A stretch of 64,000 nt of DNA from Candidatus Gallipaludibacter merdavium (GTDB lineage Bacteria > Bacteroidota > Bacteroidia > Bacteroidales > Paludibacteraceae): contig JADIMG010000004.1 of the NCBI GenBank assembly GCA_017694875.1, positions 37,211 to 101,210 of the forward strand, in the 5' to 3' direction. A program made the translations under genes and the position numbers. Positions 35,890 to 43,918 of the stretch are shown piece by piece (within the stretch, counting starts at the first letter, position 1; every line of letters starts with the position of its first letter). The notes beneath the pieces were generated by a model that made no database searches, was not told the origin of the DNA, and saw only the letters and a list, made by a program, of their open reading frames with translations.

Positions 35890-37749
35890 ATGGAATTGAG
35901 CACATTATTGAACTTCATAAAAGACGTTTTCGCTTTTGACGAGAACTCTCCCTTATTGTTTACCCAATTTTACTTTTGGGCTTTCTTTGCCTTGGTTTTT
36001 GCTGTATTCAGTCTCATCAAGAGCAAACGGCTCCTGCGTAACAGCTTCCTGCTTTTTGTGAGTCTGTTTTTCTACTACAAAACCAGTGGGTTTTTTGTGC
36101 TGATTCTGATGTTTGTAACCTGTTCTGATTTCTTAATAGCGCAACGCATAGACAAGGCCAGTAGTGCCGTTAAAAAGAAAGCATGGCTGATATGCAGTAT
36201 AGTCATCGACCTATTCCTGCTCTGTTATTTCAAATATGCCTATTTCTTTACGGATGTCATCAATAACATGTTCGGTTGGGAACTGCACGTATTTGACGCC
36301 TTCGCATGGATAGGCAACGCATTGACAGGCACAGAACGATTTAGAGTGGATCAAATCATATTGCCGGTCGGCATTTCCTTCTACACCTTCCAAGTAATCA
36401 GTTATACGGTTGATGTTTACAAAGGTAGCATCCGACCTGTCAGAAACCTACTGGATTTCGGTTTCTACGTAAGCTTCTTTCCACAACTGGTGGCGGGACC
36501 CATTGTGCGCGCAAGTGAATTCATTCCACAGCTCTACAAGCCCTATCATTTGGGCAGACGACAATTCGGGATTGCCGTATTTTGGATTCTCAACGGATTG
36601 GCCAAGAAAATCATCTTGAGCGACTATATTGCCGTCAACTTTATTGACCGCGTTTTTGAAAATCCCTTGCTATTTTCAGGCTTCGAAAATCTGATGGCTT
36701 TATTTGGTTATTCCTTGCAGGTTTATGCCGATTTTTCAGGTTATACCGACATTGCCACCGGCGTGGCCATGCTCATGGGATTTTATCTGCCGCAAAATTT
36801 CAATTCACCTTACAAGGCACCCAATGCCAGCAATTTCTGGAAACGTTGGCACATATCCTTGAGCCGCTGGCTGCAAACGTATCTGTACATTCCTTTAGGT
36901 GGTAACAGGAACGCCAGTTTCGGAACCTATTTCTGGATTATCCTTATCGCACTGATAGCCCTTATCCTATCAGGTAGCTTATATGCAGCATTGACAGTCA
37001 TTGGTGTTGCTATCATATTAGGACTTGTGGCATGGTTTAAACCAGAGAAACGAATCAAAATCATCACCAACTTGAACTCGTTCATCACCATGCTATTAGG
37101 CGGTATATGGCATGGAGCCAGCTGGAACTTTATGATTTGGGGTGGACTGAACGGCGTTGGAATGATTATCTATAAATTCTGGCGTGACATGAAATGGATA
37201 TGGCGAATGGTATGGGTGGGCGCTACCACTTTAGTGCTCGGACTATTGTGCCATTTCACCCCTCAACCCGTCTATAACATGCTGTTTGTGTGGGTCGCCA
37301 TCATCTGTGCCGGCTCCGTTATCCGTTATATCTACCACCTGACCCGTTGTCAGTATCCATTTAAACATTTGGGCAATGCGTGGGCTGTGACGCAAACTTT
37401 CGTATTCATCACTTTCACCCGTCTGTTCTTCCGTTCCGGCTCCAACCTTGACCCGGCTGTGGCCAATGAAGTAGCATGGAATACCGCCAAAAACATGGTA
37501 AACCAGATTGGCAGTACCTGGAATACCAGCATTATTCCTCAAATTATTTGGGAATACAAAAATGTCTTCCTATTAATCGTACTGGGCATGATTATCCATT
37601 GGCTGCCGGTCAATTTCAAACGTTGGTACCGCTTAAACTTTGCACTGCTACCCGTTCCTGTCATCGCATTACTAGTGGTATTTGTGGTATTTGTGGTTTA
37701 CCAATTCATTACGGCAGACCTGCAGGCATTCATCTATTTCCAATTCTAA
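35890..37749 (+). CDS. MBOAT family O-acyltransferase (AlgI/PatA type)
   Basis: A 619-residue polytopic membrane protein. Family landmarks are the LPVGISFYTFQVISYTVDVY and FFPQLVAGPIVRASEFIPQL segments (residues about 160-220), YADFSGYTDIATG near 280, FWKRWHISLSRWLQTYLYIP near 318-338, and the catalytic-His segment GGIWHGASWNFMIWG near 405. Such proteins carry acetyl groups across the inner membrane to SGNH partners, as for alginate or peptidoglycan O-acetylation. With the LysM/SLT-like protein in the same operon, peptidoglycan is a plausible target, but no direct evidence fixes it. Confidence 0.93.
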   Translation: MELSTLLNFIKDVFAFDENSPLLFTQFYFWAFFALVFAVFSLIKSKRLLRNSFLLFVSLFFYYKTSGFFVLILMFVTCSDFLIAQRIDKASSAVKKKAWLICSIVIDLFLLCYFKYAYFFTDVINNMFGWELHVFDAFAWIGNALTGTERFRVDQIILPVGISFYTFQVISYTVDVYKGSIRPVRNLLDFGFYVSFFPQLVAGPIVRASEFIPQLYKPYHLGRRQFGIAVFWILNGLAKKIILSDYIAVNFIDRVFENPLLFSGFENLMALFGYSLQVYADFSGYTDIATGVAMLMGFYLPQNFNSPYKAPNASNFWKRWHISLSRWLQTYLYIPLGGNRNASFGTYFWIILIALIALILSGSLYAALTVIGVAIILGLVAWFKPEKRIKIITNLNSFITMLLGGIWHGASWNFMIWGGLNGVGMIIYKFWRDMKWIWRMVWVGATTLVLGLLCHFTPQPVYNMLFVWVAIICAGSVIRYIYHLTRCQYPFKHLGNAWAVTQTFVFITFTRLFFRSGSNLDPAVANEVAWNTAKNMVNQIGSTWNTSIIPQIIWEYKNVFLLIVLGMIIHWLPVNFKRWYRLNFALLPVPVIALLVVFVVFVVYQFITADLQAFIYFQF

Positions 37750-37775
37750 TAGGGGGAGAGCTTTAAAAAAGGCTT

Positions 37776-38243
37776 TTATCTTTCTTCCACGGGAAGAGCA
37801 TGCATAAAGCCTTTCAATTCATCTTTGGATAGATTTCCCTGAATGACAGCAACCACATATTCAGAAGGAGACTCCGTACATTGGATGAAAACAGCATAGG
37901 GAGAAGCCGCTTTGTGATATATCACTGTATTCTCATCGTTTCCGCTTTGACGTTCCACTTCCTCATAACCATTTTGATGGATATATGTTGCCGTCTCTCT
38001 TGTGAGTTCTGTAATTGCGGAGGGATTATCAGCCACAACAATATTCATGCTTTGCAAGCGCTCAATACTTGTTGCAGAAAGTAAGCTATCTTTCTGAGCG
38101 ACTCCCAGCAATCGAAACATTTTTGGGGATATATAGACCGTTTGCACGGATGGAATCTTCTCCAGACGAGCCACCAAAGATTCTGCACCAGCAGGAATCA
38201 AAGCGACAAAAAGCAAAACTGCCAACAAGGTCTTACGAATCAT
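37776..38243 (-). CDS. DUF4252 protein (copy A)
   Basis: A 155-residue exported protein with signal peptide MIRKTLLAVLLFVALIPAGA. The body matches DUF4252: VQTVYISPKMFRLL near 35, a central helix, and AVIQGNLSKDELKGFMHAL at the end. The role of the family is unknown; members are often encoded with ECF sigma/anti-sigma genes, which are absent here. It follows a second DUF4252 gene by 19 nt. Confidence 0.8.
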   Translation of the reverse strand: MIRKTLLAVLLFVALIPAGAESLVARLEKIPSVQTVYISPKMFRLLGVAQKDSLLSATSIERLQSMNIVVADNPSAITELTRETATYIHQNGYEEVERQSGNDENTVIYHKAASPYAVFIQCTESPSEYVVAVIQGNLSKDELKGFMHALPVEER

Positions 38244-38262
38244 TTTGTATGTAAATTAATGA

Positions 38263-38751
38263 TTAATTTTTCTCTTCTGTAGAACATCCCTCCGATGAAT
38301 TGTCCATTTGAATCATACCCGCCAATTCCTCCAATTGAAATTCACCGGAAAAGAGAGCCAGGCTATTGGAATCACCACTGCTCCCGATAAGCAACTCTAC
38401 AACCATATTCTGCTGTTCCTTTATCAGGAAAAACACTTTATCATCGCCATCCTTCATGCGCATCAACACCTCATAGCCTTGAGATGGAAGAGCCGCCAAA
38501 CGTCTGGCATAACCCTCTTTTACCGTCTGGGAGCATTCATCCAAATCCAACATTTTGATTGCTGAGATTCGCTTTGCCAAATCTTTCTGACCCGCAGACC
38601 TCATACCCATTCTAACAAGGAAGCGGGGCAAATTGACATAATCGGCCTTCTTCTCATTTTTGTAATCATTCATAATAGCCGTTGCATCATCGGCATACAG
38701 TAATGAAACAGACAAGCACAATGTCAAACAAAGAGTAAGAATGATTTTCAT
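38263..38751 (-). CDS. DUF4252 protein (copy B)
   Basis: A 162-residue exported protein (signal peptide MKIILTLCLTLCLSVSLLYA) with the same domain as the neighbouring copy: YVNLPRFLVRMGMRSAG, IKMLDLDECS, and the terminal FSGEFQLEELAGMIQM. The two are tandem duplicates that have diverged strongly. They likely form one transcript read leftwards; the hemolysin-type gene upstream ends 25 nt before this start, so all three may be cotranscribed. Confidence 0.8.
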   Translation of the reverse strand: MKIILTLCLTLCLSVSLLYADDATAIMNDYKNEKKADYVNLPRFLVRMGMRSAGQKDLAKRISAIKMLDLDECSQTVKEGYARRLAALPSQGYEVLMRMKDGDDKVFFLIKEQQNMVVELLIGSSGDSNSLALFSGEFQLEELAGMIQMDNSSEGCSTEEKN

Positions 38752-38776
38752 AGGACAACATTTCCGATTTTAGAAT

Positions 38777-40051
38777 TTATTCTTCCTCCTTGGGAAGACG
38801 TTTCACGAGCAACTTGTCAATACGAATACCATCCATATCGGCAATTTCGATACGGAAACCTTGCCATTCCACAAATTCGCCTACCGTAGGAATATGCTCC
38901 ATAAGGTCAAGCACTAATCCGCTCATGGTATTATATTCATCTGCTTCTATATCTTCTATATCAAAATAAAGCAGGAAGTCATGGAATGGGCATTGTCCAT
39001 CAACGTACCATTCATCATTCGAACGTTGCACTATATCGCTGTTTTCATCCTGTGACAGTGTTCCTACCAAAGCCTCCAACATGTCTTTCAATGTAATAAT
39101 GCCGACAAAATCGCCGAACTCATCACACACAAAAGCACGGCTGATATTGCGCTCCTTCAAAGCTTCAAGCGCTTTATATACCGACATATTTTCAGGGAAG
39201 AAAACCGGTTCGCACATAAAGTCCTTGATGTTACCATTCTGATGAAGCGACCAGCGTGCATAATCCTTCAGAGATATGCCGCCAATGATTGACCCGTTGT
39301 CTGATGAACGGACGGGATAGACTTCAAATGTAGACTGACATACAATCTCTGCCACTGCGGCATAATCCATATTTTCATCCAACATGACCACATCCTGCCT
39401 TCGCGTCATAATAGAGTCCACATCCATATCACCCAACATGAATGTACGTTCCATAATGTCCTGCTCCACTTCCTGTACAACACCCGAGGCAGTTCCTTCT
39501 TCAATCAATGTTTTGATTTCCTCTTCTGTAACTTGGTTTTCTTCATCTTTCAATCCAAACACCCACAATAAGCCTTGCGTACTCTTAGCTAAAATCCAAA
39601 CAAAAGGCATTGCTATAATAGAAAGGATGCGCATAGGAATGGCAACAGCCGTAGCGGCCTTGTCGGCCATGTTCAATCCAATCCGTTTCGGAAACAATTC
39701 ACCCAAAACGATGGAAACATATGTAACAATTACAACGATAATACCTTGTGCCAATTTATAGGCTATTGAAGCAGCGACCCCATTCTCGACCAGCAAATCG
39801 CCAAAACTTTTGGCCAACATATCGCTGGAGAAAATACCGGTAAGGATACCGATTAAGGTGATACCGATTTGAATGGTTGACAGAAATTTATCGGGTTGTT
39901 CAGACAATTTGAGAGCTATTCTTGCAGCCTTGCTCCCTTTGGAACCTGCTTTTTGAAGTTTTACTTTTTTTGCCGAGAGCAATGCTATTTCAGACATTGC
40001 AAAAAGACCATTTAACAGAATAAGTAATAAAATTACCAGTAGATCACTCAT
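38777..40051 (-). CDS. CNNM/CorC (HlyC-type) transporter-associated membrane protein
   Basis: A 424-residue protein with an N-terminal DUF21/CNNM membrane domain (about 1-190, four hydrophobic segments, with NGLFAMSEIALLSAKK and GELFPKRIGL), a pair of CBS domains (about 205-335, with DVDSIMTRRQDVVML and FGDFVGIITLKDMLEAL), and a C-terminal CorC/HlyC transporter-associated domain (about 350-420). Family members are linked to Mg2+/Co2+ homeostasis rather than true hemolysis. Complete. No clear promoter was assigned in the repeat-containing region upstream. Confidence 0.92.
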   Translation of the reverse strand: MSDLLVILLLILLNGLFAMSEIALLSAKKVKLQKAGSKGSKAARIALKLSEQPDKFLSTIQIGITLIGILTGIFSSDMLAKSFGDLLVENGVAASIAYKLAQGIIVVIVTYVSIVLGELFPKRIGLNMADKAATAVAIPMRILSIIAMPFVWILAKSTQGLLWVFGLKDEENQVTEEEIKTLIEEGTASGVVQEVEQDIMERTFMLGDMDVDSIMTRRQDVVMLDENMDYAAVAEIVCQSTFEVYPVRSSDNGSIIGGISLKDYARWSLHQNGNIKDFMCEPVFFPENMSVYKALEALKERNISRAFVCDEFGDFVGIITLKDMLEALVGTLSQDENSDIVQRSNDEWYVDGQCPFHDFLLYFDIEDIEADEYNTMSGLVLDLMEHIPTVGEFVEWQGFRIEIADMDGIRIDKLLVKRLPKEEE

Positions 40052-40220
40052 ATAGATTTTAGATATTGTTATGAATAATATAACGTAGTATTTTTAATAA
40101 TGTTGTGTTGCCTTACAAGATTATTTGAGCATATCGGTTTTATTTCTATCAACCTCAACCTACCATCCGCCCAATTATAATTCTATCACTTAATAGCGTT
40201 ATTGTATGCCTTTTTCTACT

Positions 40221-40300
40221 CGGCTTGCACTTCTTTAAAGAAGATAGGCGGCGTCTCGGTAAAGCAAAATCACAAAACTGCGTTTTTCATTTTGCTTTGC
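40221..40300. repeat. 80-bp direct repeat, copy 1
   Basis: Starts CGGCTTGCACTTCTTTAAAG and ends TTTTGCTTTGC. Matches the copy at 40380-40459 with about four substitutions. The second half carries the palindrome arms AAAGCAAAAT and ATTTTGCTTT around an 18-nt centre. Confidence 0.85.
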
Positions 40301-40339
40301 TATTAATTGCATTGCAATCGGGCGGCGCCTCATCATAAC

Positions 40340-40353
40340 CCGAACATGTTCGG
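40340..40353. repeat. 14-bp perfect palindrome CCGAACATGTTCGG
   Basis: Perfectly self-complementary, placed between the two 80-bp repeats and about 130 nt upstream of the queH promoter -7 box. It could be a regulator site; it shares CGAACAT with the WYL operators but is 12 bp in its core rather than 15, and lies outside that island. Confidence 0.45.
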
Positions 40354-40379
40354 TTCTGATTTCGGCTTGCACCAATTGT

Positions 40380-40459
40380 CGGCTTGCACTTCTTTAGAGA
40401 AGATAGGCGGCGCCTCGGCAAAGCAAAATCACAAAACTGTGTTTTTCATTTTGCTTTGC
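40380..40459. repeat. 80-bp direct repeat, copy 2
   Basis: Starts CGGCTTGCACTTCTTTAGAG and ends TTTTGCTTTGC, 159 bp after copy 1. Its right arm (GCAAAGCAAAAT / ATTTTGCTTTGC, 12 bp) supplies the -33 element of the queH promoter, and a third partial copy (CTCGGCTTGCAC) follows at 40461. Confidence 0.85.
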
Positions 40460-40480
40460 ACTCGGCTTGCACTATCTTTG
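40451..40480 (+). promoter_or_regulatory. queH promoter
   Basis: TTG at 40451-40453, 19-nt spacer, TATCTTTG at 40473-40480. The -33 element lies inside the right end of repeat copy 2. The implied start of transcription near 40487 makes ATG 40500, not an upstream in-frame ATG at 40467, the start of queH. Confidence 0.7.
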
Positions 40481-40499
40481 CCCTGGAAAAGTAAAACAG

Positions 40500-41084
40500 A
40501 TGACAAAACTTACACCTCCCATACCAACTGACAAGATACTATTGCACGCCTGTTGCGCTCCCTGCTCTTCAGCCATAGTTGAATGCTTGCTGGCAAACGG
40601 CATACGGCCTACCCTGTTCTATTATAACCCCAACATTTTTCCCGAAGAGGAATACATGAAACGCAAAAATGAGGCTATCCGCCATTGTCAATTATTGGGA
40701 CTGGATTTTGTAGATGCCGATTACCAACATAAAACATGGTTAAACGAGATATGCGGATTGGAAAATGAGCCCGAACGCGGTGCACGGTGTCTGAAATGCT
40801 TTGAAATAAGACTTCAGGCTGCTGCACACTACGCTGCTACACATGGTTTTCAGGTATTTGCCACTACCCTATCGACCTCCCGCTGGAAGAATCTGGCCCA
40901 AATCAATGCGGCTGGAGAGAAGGCCATGTCAGACAACGAAGGTACTATTTTTTGGGGCGCCAACTGGAGAAAAGGGGGGCTGCAAAACCGACGTTCGGAA
41001 TTGATTGCCCAATATGGCTTTTATAACCAAACCTATTGCGGCTGTGAATTCAGCATGCAACACACAAAAGACAAGAAATCATGA
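40500..41084 (+). CDS. queH: Epoxyqueuosine reductase QueH
   Basis: A 194-residue protein of the former DUF208 family, which reduces epoxyqueuosine to queuosine in tRNA and replaces the B12-dependent QueG. The conserved adjacent Cys pair is in LLHACCAPCSS near residue 18, a second pair in RGARCLKCFE near 98, and the C-terminal FYNQTYCGCEFS gives the further CxC. These cysteines hold the Fe-S cluster and metal site. The 4-bp ATGA overlap with the CPBP protease gene implies coupled translation. Confidence 0.92.
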   Translation: MTKLTPPIPTDKILLHACCAPCSSAIVECLLANGIRPTLFYYNPNIFPEEEYMKRKNEAIRHCQLLGLDFVDADYQHKTWLNEICGLENEPERGARCLKCFEIRLQAAAHYAATHGFQVFATTLSTSRWKNLAQINAAGEKAMSDNEGTIFWGANWRKGGLQNRRSELIAQYGFYNQTYCGCEFSMQHTKDKKS

Positions 41085-41965
41085 TAAAACTGTCAATCAA
41101 AGACCTTCCTCCATTGGGAAAAATATTATTGCTTACATGCATCATGTTAGGCTGCTCAATAATAGCCATCGTCTTATGGGGGCTATTCAGTGACGGCAGT
41201 CTTGTTTCCTTGAAATGGATGCAAGTGGTACAAAGCGTTTTTGTTTTCATTCTGCCATGCATTATATGCTGTTACTTGTGGACAGACCAGCCTTGGAAAT
41301 GGCTGAAATTGACAAACTGGCCTCATGCATGGCCCATTATATTGACCATATTGCTATTTGTCTGTGGCATACCATTCATCAATCTATTGAGCTATTGGAA
41401 TGAACAACTCCGTTTACCGGCATTCATGGCAGACATTGAAGCATGGATGCAAGCAGCAGAAGCAAATGCAGGCAACCTGACCGAACAATTTCTCCAAGAC
41501 AGCAACTATGCCGGTTTGCTTTTCAACCTGTTCATCATGGCTATCAGTCCGGCGTTATCAGAAGAAATATTTTTCAGAGGTACACTCCAACCATTATTGG
41601 GAGAGAAACATCATCCACATATTGCCATATGGTCAACCGCCATCCTGTTTAGTGCCATCCATATGCAATTCTACGGATTCATTCCACGCATGCTATTGGG
41701 AGCTGTACTAGGCTATACCGTCTATTGGTCAAAATCATTATGGTTGGGAATTATCGGTCATGCCGTAAACAATGGAATGGCTGTTATTTCCTATTTCGCA
41801 GCCAACAGGCTGAATTACAACGCTCAATTTCTGGACCAATTGGGCACAGGAACAACATTATGGCTGGGAATTGTTAGCGGTATATGTGTCGGTGCACTGC
41901 TTTATGCCTTACGCCGTTCACTTACAATAAGCAATGCTTCTTCACGCAACTCATCGGGCAATTGA
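41081..41965 (+). CDS. CPBP family intramembrane glutamic protease
   Basis: A 294-residue membrane protein with about eight hydrophobic segments. The CPBP (Abi) motifs are visible: SEEIFFRGTLQPLL near 160-173 with the Glu-Glu pair and Arg, FSAIHMQFYGFIPRMLLGAV near 192 with its His, and HAVNNGMA near 227 with His and Asn. The family cleaves membrane-embedded or prenylated substrates; some members are bacteriocin-immunity proteins. It overlaps queH by 4 bp at its start and overlaps the convergent gene at its end by 64 bp. Confidence 0.88.
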   Translation: MIKLSIKDLPPLGKILLLTCIMLGCSIIAIVLWGLFSDGSLVSLKWMQVVQSVFVFILPCIICCYLWTDQPWKWLKLTNWPHAWPIILTILLFVCGIPFINLLSYWNEQLRLPAFMADIEAWMQAAEANAGNLTEQFLQDSNYAGLLFNLFIMAISPALSEEIFFRGTLQPLLGEKHHPHIAIWSTAILFSAIHMQFYGFIPRMLLGAVLGYTVYWSKSLWLGIIGHAVNNGMAVISYFAANRLNYNAQFLDQLGTGTTLWLGIVSGICVGALLYALRRSLTISNASSRNSSGN

Positions 41966-42303
41966 ATATTTCTAGTCTGAAGGCTCCGCAACCATCCGGC
42001 TACATCCTTTTCGCGAAGCGTATAGAAGACATCCTCCAATTGTTTTATCTGACTCTCGGAATAATTATCTGGAGCTATGCCGGCCAATGCATCCAGCTCC
42101 TCATCATCATAGTACTCGATTTTTGTTGTTTTAGTGAGAAGGCTGTCACGTTCACACACCGCGTGGGCCCCACAACATTCGCCATCATCACGCACGGGTT
42201 TTGCCTCCTGTGGTGCAGAGGAAGGCTCTTTTTTACTAAGGAAATAGGCAATAACACCTATTAAGAGCAATGCAACAACAGCAATAACTATGAACCAAAC
42301 CAT
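41902..42303 (-). CDS. Conserved single-pass membrane protein
   Basis: A 133-residue protein with an N-terminal membrane anchor (residues 2-22), a Cys-containing linker (DGECCGAHAVCERD near 40-53) and an acidic helical C-terminal part (YYDDEELDALAGIAPDNYSE onwards). Homologues occur in Bacteroides and are sometimes called phospholipase without support; no lipase motif is present. It has a TAACTTTG -7 box just upstream. Its last 64 bp overlap the CPBP protease gene in antisense. Confidence 0.72.
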   Translation of the reverse strand: MVWFIVIAVVALLLIGVIAYFLSKKEPSSAPQEAKPVRDDGECCGAHAVCERDSLLTKTTKIEYYDDEELDALAGIAPDNYSESQIKQLEDVFYTLREKDVAGWLRSLQTRNIQLPDELREEALLIVSERRKA

Positions 42304-42325
42304 ATAACTTTTTATTTTGCGGATG

Positions 42326-42333
42326 CAAAGTTA
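42326..42333 (-). promoter_or_regulatory. -7 box of the single-pass membrane protein gene
   Basis: TAACTTTG on the minus strand, 23 nt before the start codon, with TTTG about 18 nt further upstream. Confidence 0.6.
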
Positions 42334-42381
42334 CGCAAATTTCCCATGAGGCAAATTACGGCAACATTTATTTCAACAAAA

Positions 42382-42406
42382 AAAGCGACCTGTTACAGAT
42401 CGCTTT
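42382..42406 (-). terminator. Terminator of the OmpH-like gene
   Basis: On the minus strand AAAGCGA and TCGCTTT form the stem, with an inner CTG/CAG helix, followed by a run of T (TTTTTTTG). A clear Rho-independent terminator 20 nt after the OmpH-like gene. Confidence 0.85.
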
Positions 42407-42425
42407 CCAATATTTTGTTTACCAA

Positions 42426-43028
42426 CTATTTTTTGATACACCTTTTATTCAAAGCAGCCACCACTTCTGCCGTGATGTTATATTCATCATTAGCCTGAAG
42501 AAGATTGTCACCTGCTGTGTTACTGATAATCATGTGGTAACGGCCATCAGCATTGAATTCCTTCAAGAAATTATTGATGGTGTCACGCAATTGCAAACTC
42601 ATGTTCTGCTGTTCAACCATCAATTCTTCTGTCAACTTAGCATCGAGATTTTGCAATTCCTGCTGTTTTTGGAGGATACGGGTTTGTTCTTGTTCTGCAC
42701 GTTCGCGGCTCAAGAAGGCATTGTTTTCCAATTTGCGCTGGAATTCTTCCATATCAGCCTGCAATTTGCGTGCTTGAGTGTTTATTTTAAGTCTGGCATC
42801 TTCTTGTTTGCGCATCAATGCTTCATTGGCATCAACTGCAAACTGATATTGCAACAAAAGCGAATCAACATTAATATAGGCAACCGGCAATATTTCTCCC
42901 GTCTGAACCTTTTCACGTACTTCTTCTACTGAGGATTTTGCGTCTTTCTTATTGAGTACCAAAACGAAGAGCACAATGACTGCCACTACGAGTACTGCAT
43001 TGATAACGATGCTAATTGTTTTATTCAT
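42426..43028 (-). CDS. OmpH/Skp-like periplasmic chaperone
   Basis: A 200-residue protein with an N-terminal membrane segment (residues 5-25), then LPVAYINVDSLLLQYQFAVD, the usual opening of OmpH/Skp proteins, a long coiled coil (about 75-150, rich in Glu, Gln, Lys and Arg), and a closing YHMIISNTAGDNLLQANDEY segment that packs against the N-terminal strand. Skp proteins hold unfolded outer-membrane proteins in the periplasm. The uncleaved-looking anchor suggests an inner-membrane-tethered form. It follows the 71-residue membrane protein by 11 nt. Confidence 0.85.
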   Translation of the reverse strand: MNKTISIVINAVLVVAVIVLFVLVLNKKDAKSSVEEVREKVQTGEILPVAYINVDSLLLQYQFAVDANEALMRKQEDARLKINTQARKLQADMEEFQRKLENNAFLSRERAEQEQTRILQKQQELQNLDAKLTEELMVEQQNMSLQLRDTINNFLKEFNADGRYHMIISNTAGDNLLQANDEYNITAEVVAALNKRCIKK

Positions 43029-43039
43029 AAATGGAATGA

Positions 43040-43255
43040 TTAAAGTTGTTTTATATCTATTTTGACTTTGTTTTTCTCATGCTGCGCCTCTCTATCCTGC
43101 GATGTAGCACACCCTATCCCCCTATCTTTCATCGGTTTGCTACCACCAATGTGAATATTAGGAAAACGTCCTCCTTTGATAAAAAAGATTTTAAATCCCA
43201 GAAGCAAAACTGCCACCAGAACAATCAATAGAGTAATTATCAATAACTGTAGCAC
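43040..43255 (-). CDS. Small conserved membrane protein
   Basis: A 71-residue protein: one transmembrane helix (residues 3-25) followed by FPNIHIGGSKPMKDRGIGCA and TSQDREAQHEKNK. The motif after the helix is conserved in similar small proteins of Bacteroidota. Function unknown. It begins a two-gene unit with the OmpH-like gene, behind a TACCTTTG -7 box and a terminator. Confidence 0.75.
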   Translation of the reverse strand: MLQLLIITLLIVLVAVLLLGFKIFFIKGGRFPNIHIGGSKPMKDRGIGCATSQDREAQHEKNKVKIDIKQL

Positions 43256-43281
43256 AATGTTATGATTTATGATTTGGAGGA

Positions 43282-43289
43282 CAAAGGTA
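43282..43289 (-). promoter_or_regulatory. -7 box of the small membrane protein/OmpH unit
   Basis: TACCTTTG on the minus strand, 26 nt before the start codon and directly downstream of the terminator hairpin. Confidence 0.6.
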
Positions 43290-43294
43290 CTTTA

Positions 43295-43331
43295 AAAAAA
43301 AGGATATGCATGTGCTTACTATCCTTTTTTT
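43295..43331. terminator. Terminator of the purF-like/rsmG/MBL/YbaK operon
   Basis: AAAAAAAGGAT (43295-43305) and ATCCTTTTTTT (43321-43331) form an 11-bp stem with a T-run on either strand. Confidence 0.8.
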
Positions 43332-43412
43332 GTGGTAATACATATATTTAGCATGCTTTTAACATTTCCAGAAATCCAACAAGGAACCGACATGGCCTAT
43401 TTCCATGTTCTT

Positions 43413-43916
43413 CTATTCTTCCATTGTTGTGAAATCAATGTATTCATAAGTATTCCCTATAATATGGAGATAGTTGTCGAATTCTTCTCTGGCAATTACC
43501 ACCGTTGCCCTACAATCATTCGGGTGGAAGGATAACAATGATGCTGTTTGCAATGATTCATCCATAAAAAGATGCACATGGTTTTCTGTATCATTGATAA
43601 GCCCAAAAGGCGAAACGGAACCCGGTTTAAGCGCCAAGTATTTCATCATCCGCTCTGGAGACGCAAAAGATAGCTTTCCTTGATGTAGTTTCTTCTCCAA
43701 ATCATGTATGGGCAATTCCATATTGGAAGGGAAACATACCAAATAATGACGATTACCCTTGTGATTTCTGAAAAAAAGATTTTTGCAATGTACGGAACCG
43801 TCATTCTTCCAATATTGCATAGCTTCCGCAATAGTAGCTGCCGCCGGATGATGGTAGCACTCGTATGCAATCTGATTTTTATCCAAAAAGTCAAATACGA
43901 TTTCTTCTTCCGTCAT
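43413..43916 (-). CDS. YbaK/prolyl-tRNA editing family protein
   Basis: A 167-residue protein with a single YbaK/EbsC domain, of the length and layout of free-standing prolyl-tRNA deacylases (PrdX/ProX type): YECYHHPAAATIAEAM near 18, KNLFFRNHKGNRHYLVCFPS near 45 with the conserved Lys, and ALKPGSVSPFGLIND near 95 with the GxxSPFG loop. These enzymes clear alanine wrongly attached to tRNA-Pro. It is the last gene of the operon, 2 nt after the MBL gene. Confidence 0.9.
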   Translation of the reverse strand: MTEEEIVFDFLDKNQIAYECYHHPAAATIAEAMQYWKNDGSVHCKNLFFRNHKGNRHYLVCFPSNMELPIHDLEKKLHQGKLSFASPERMMKYLALKPGSVSPFGLINDTENHVHLFMDESLQTASLLSFHPNDCRATVVIAREEFDNYLHIIGNTYEYIDFTTMEE

Positions 43917-43918
43917 GA

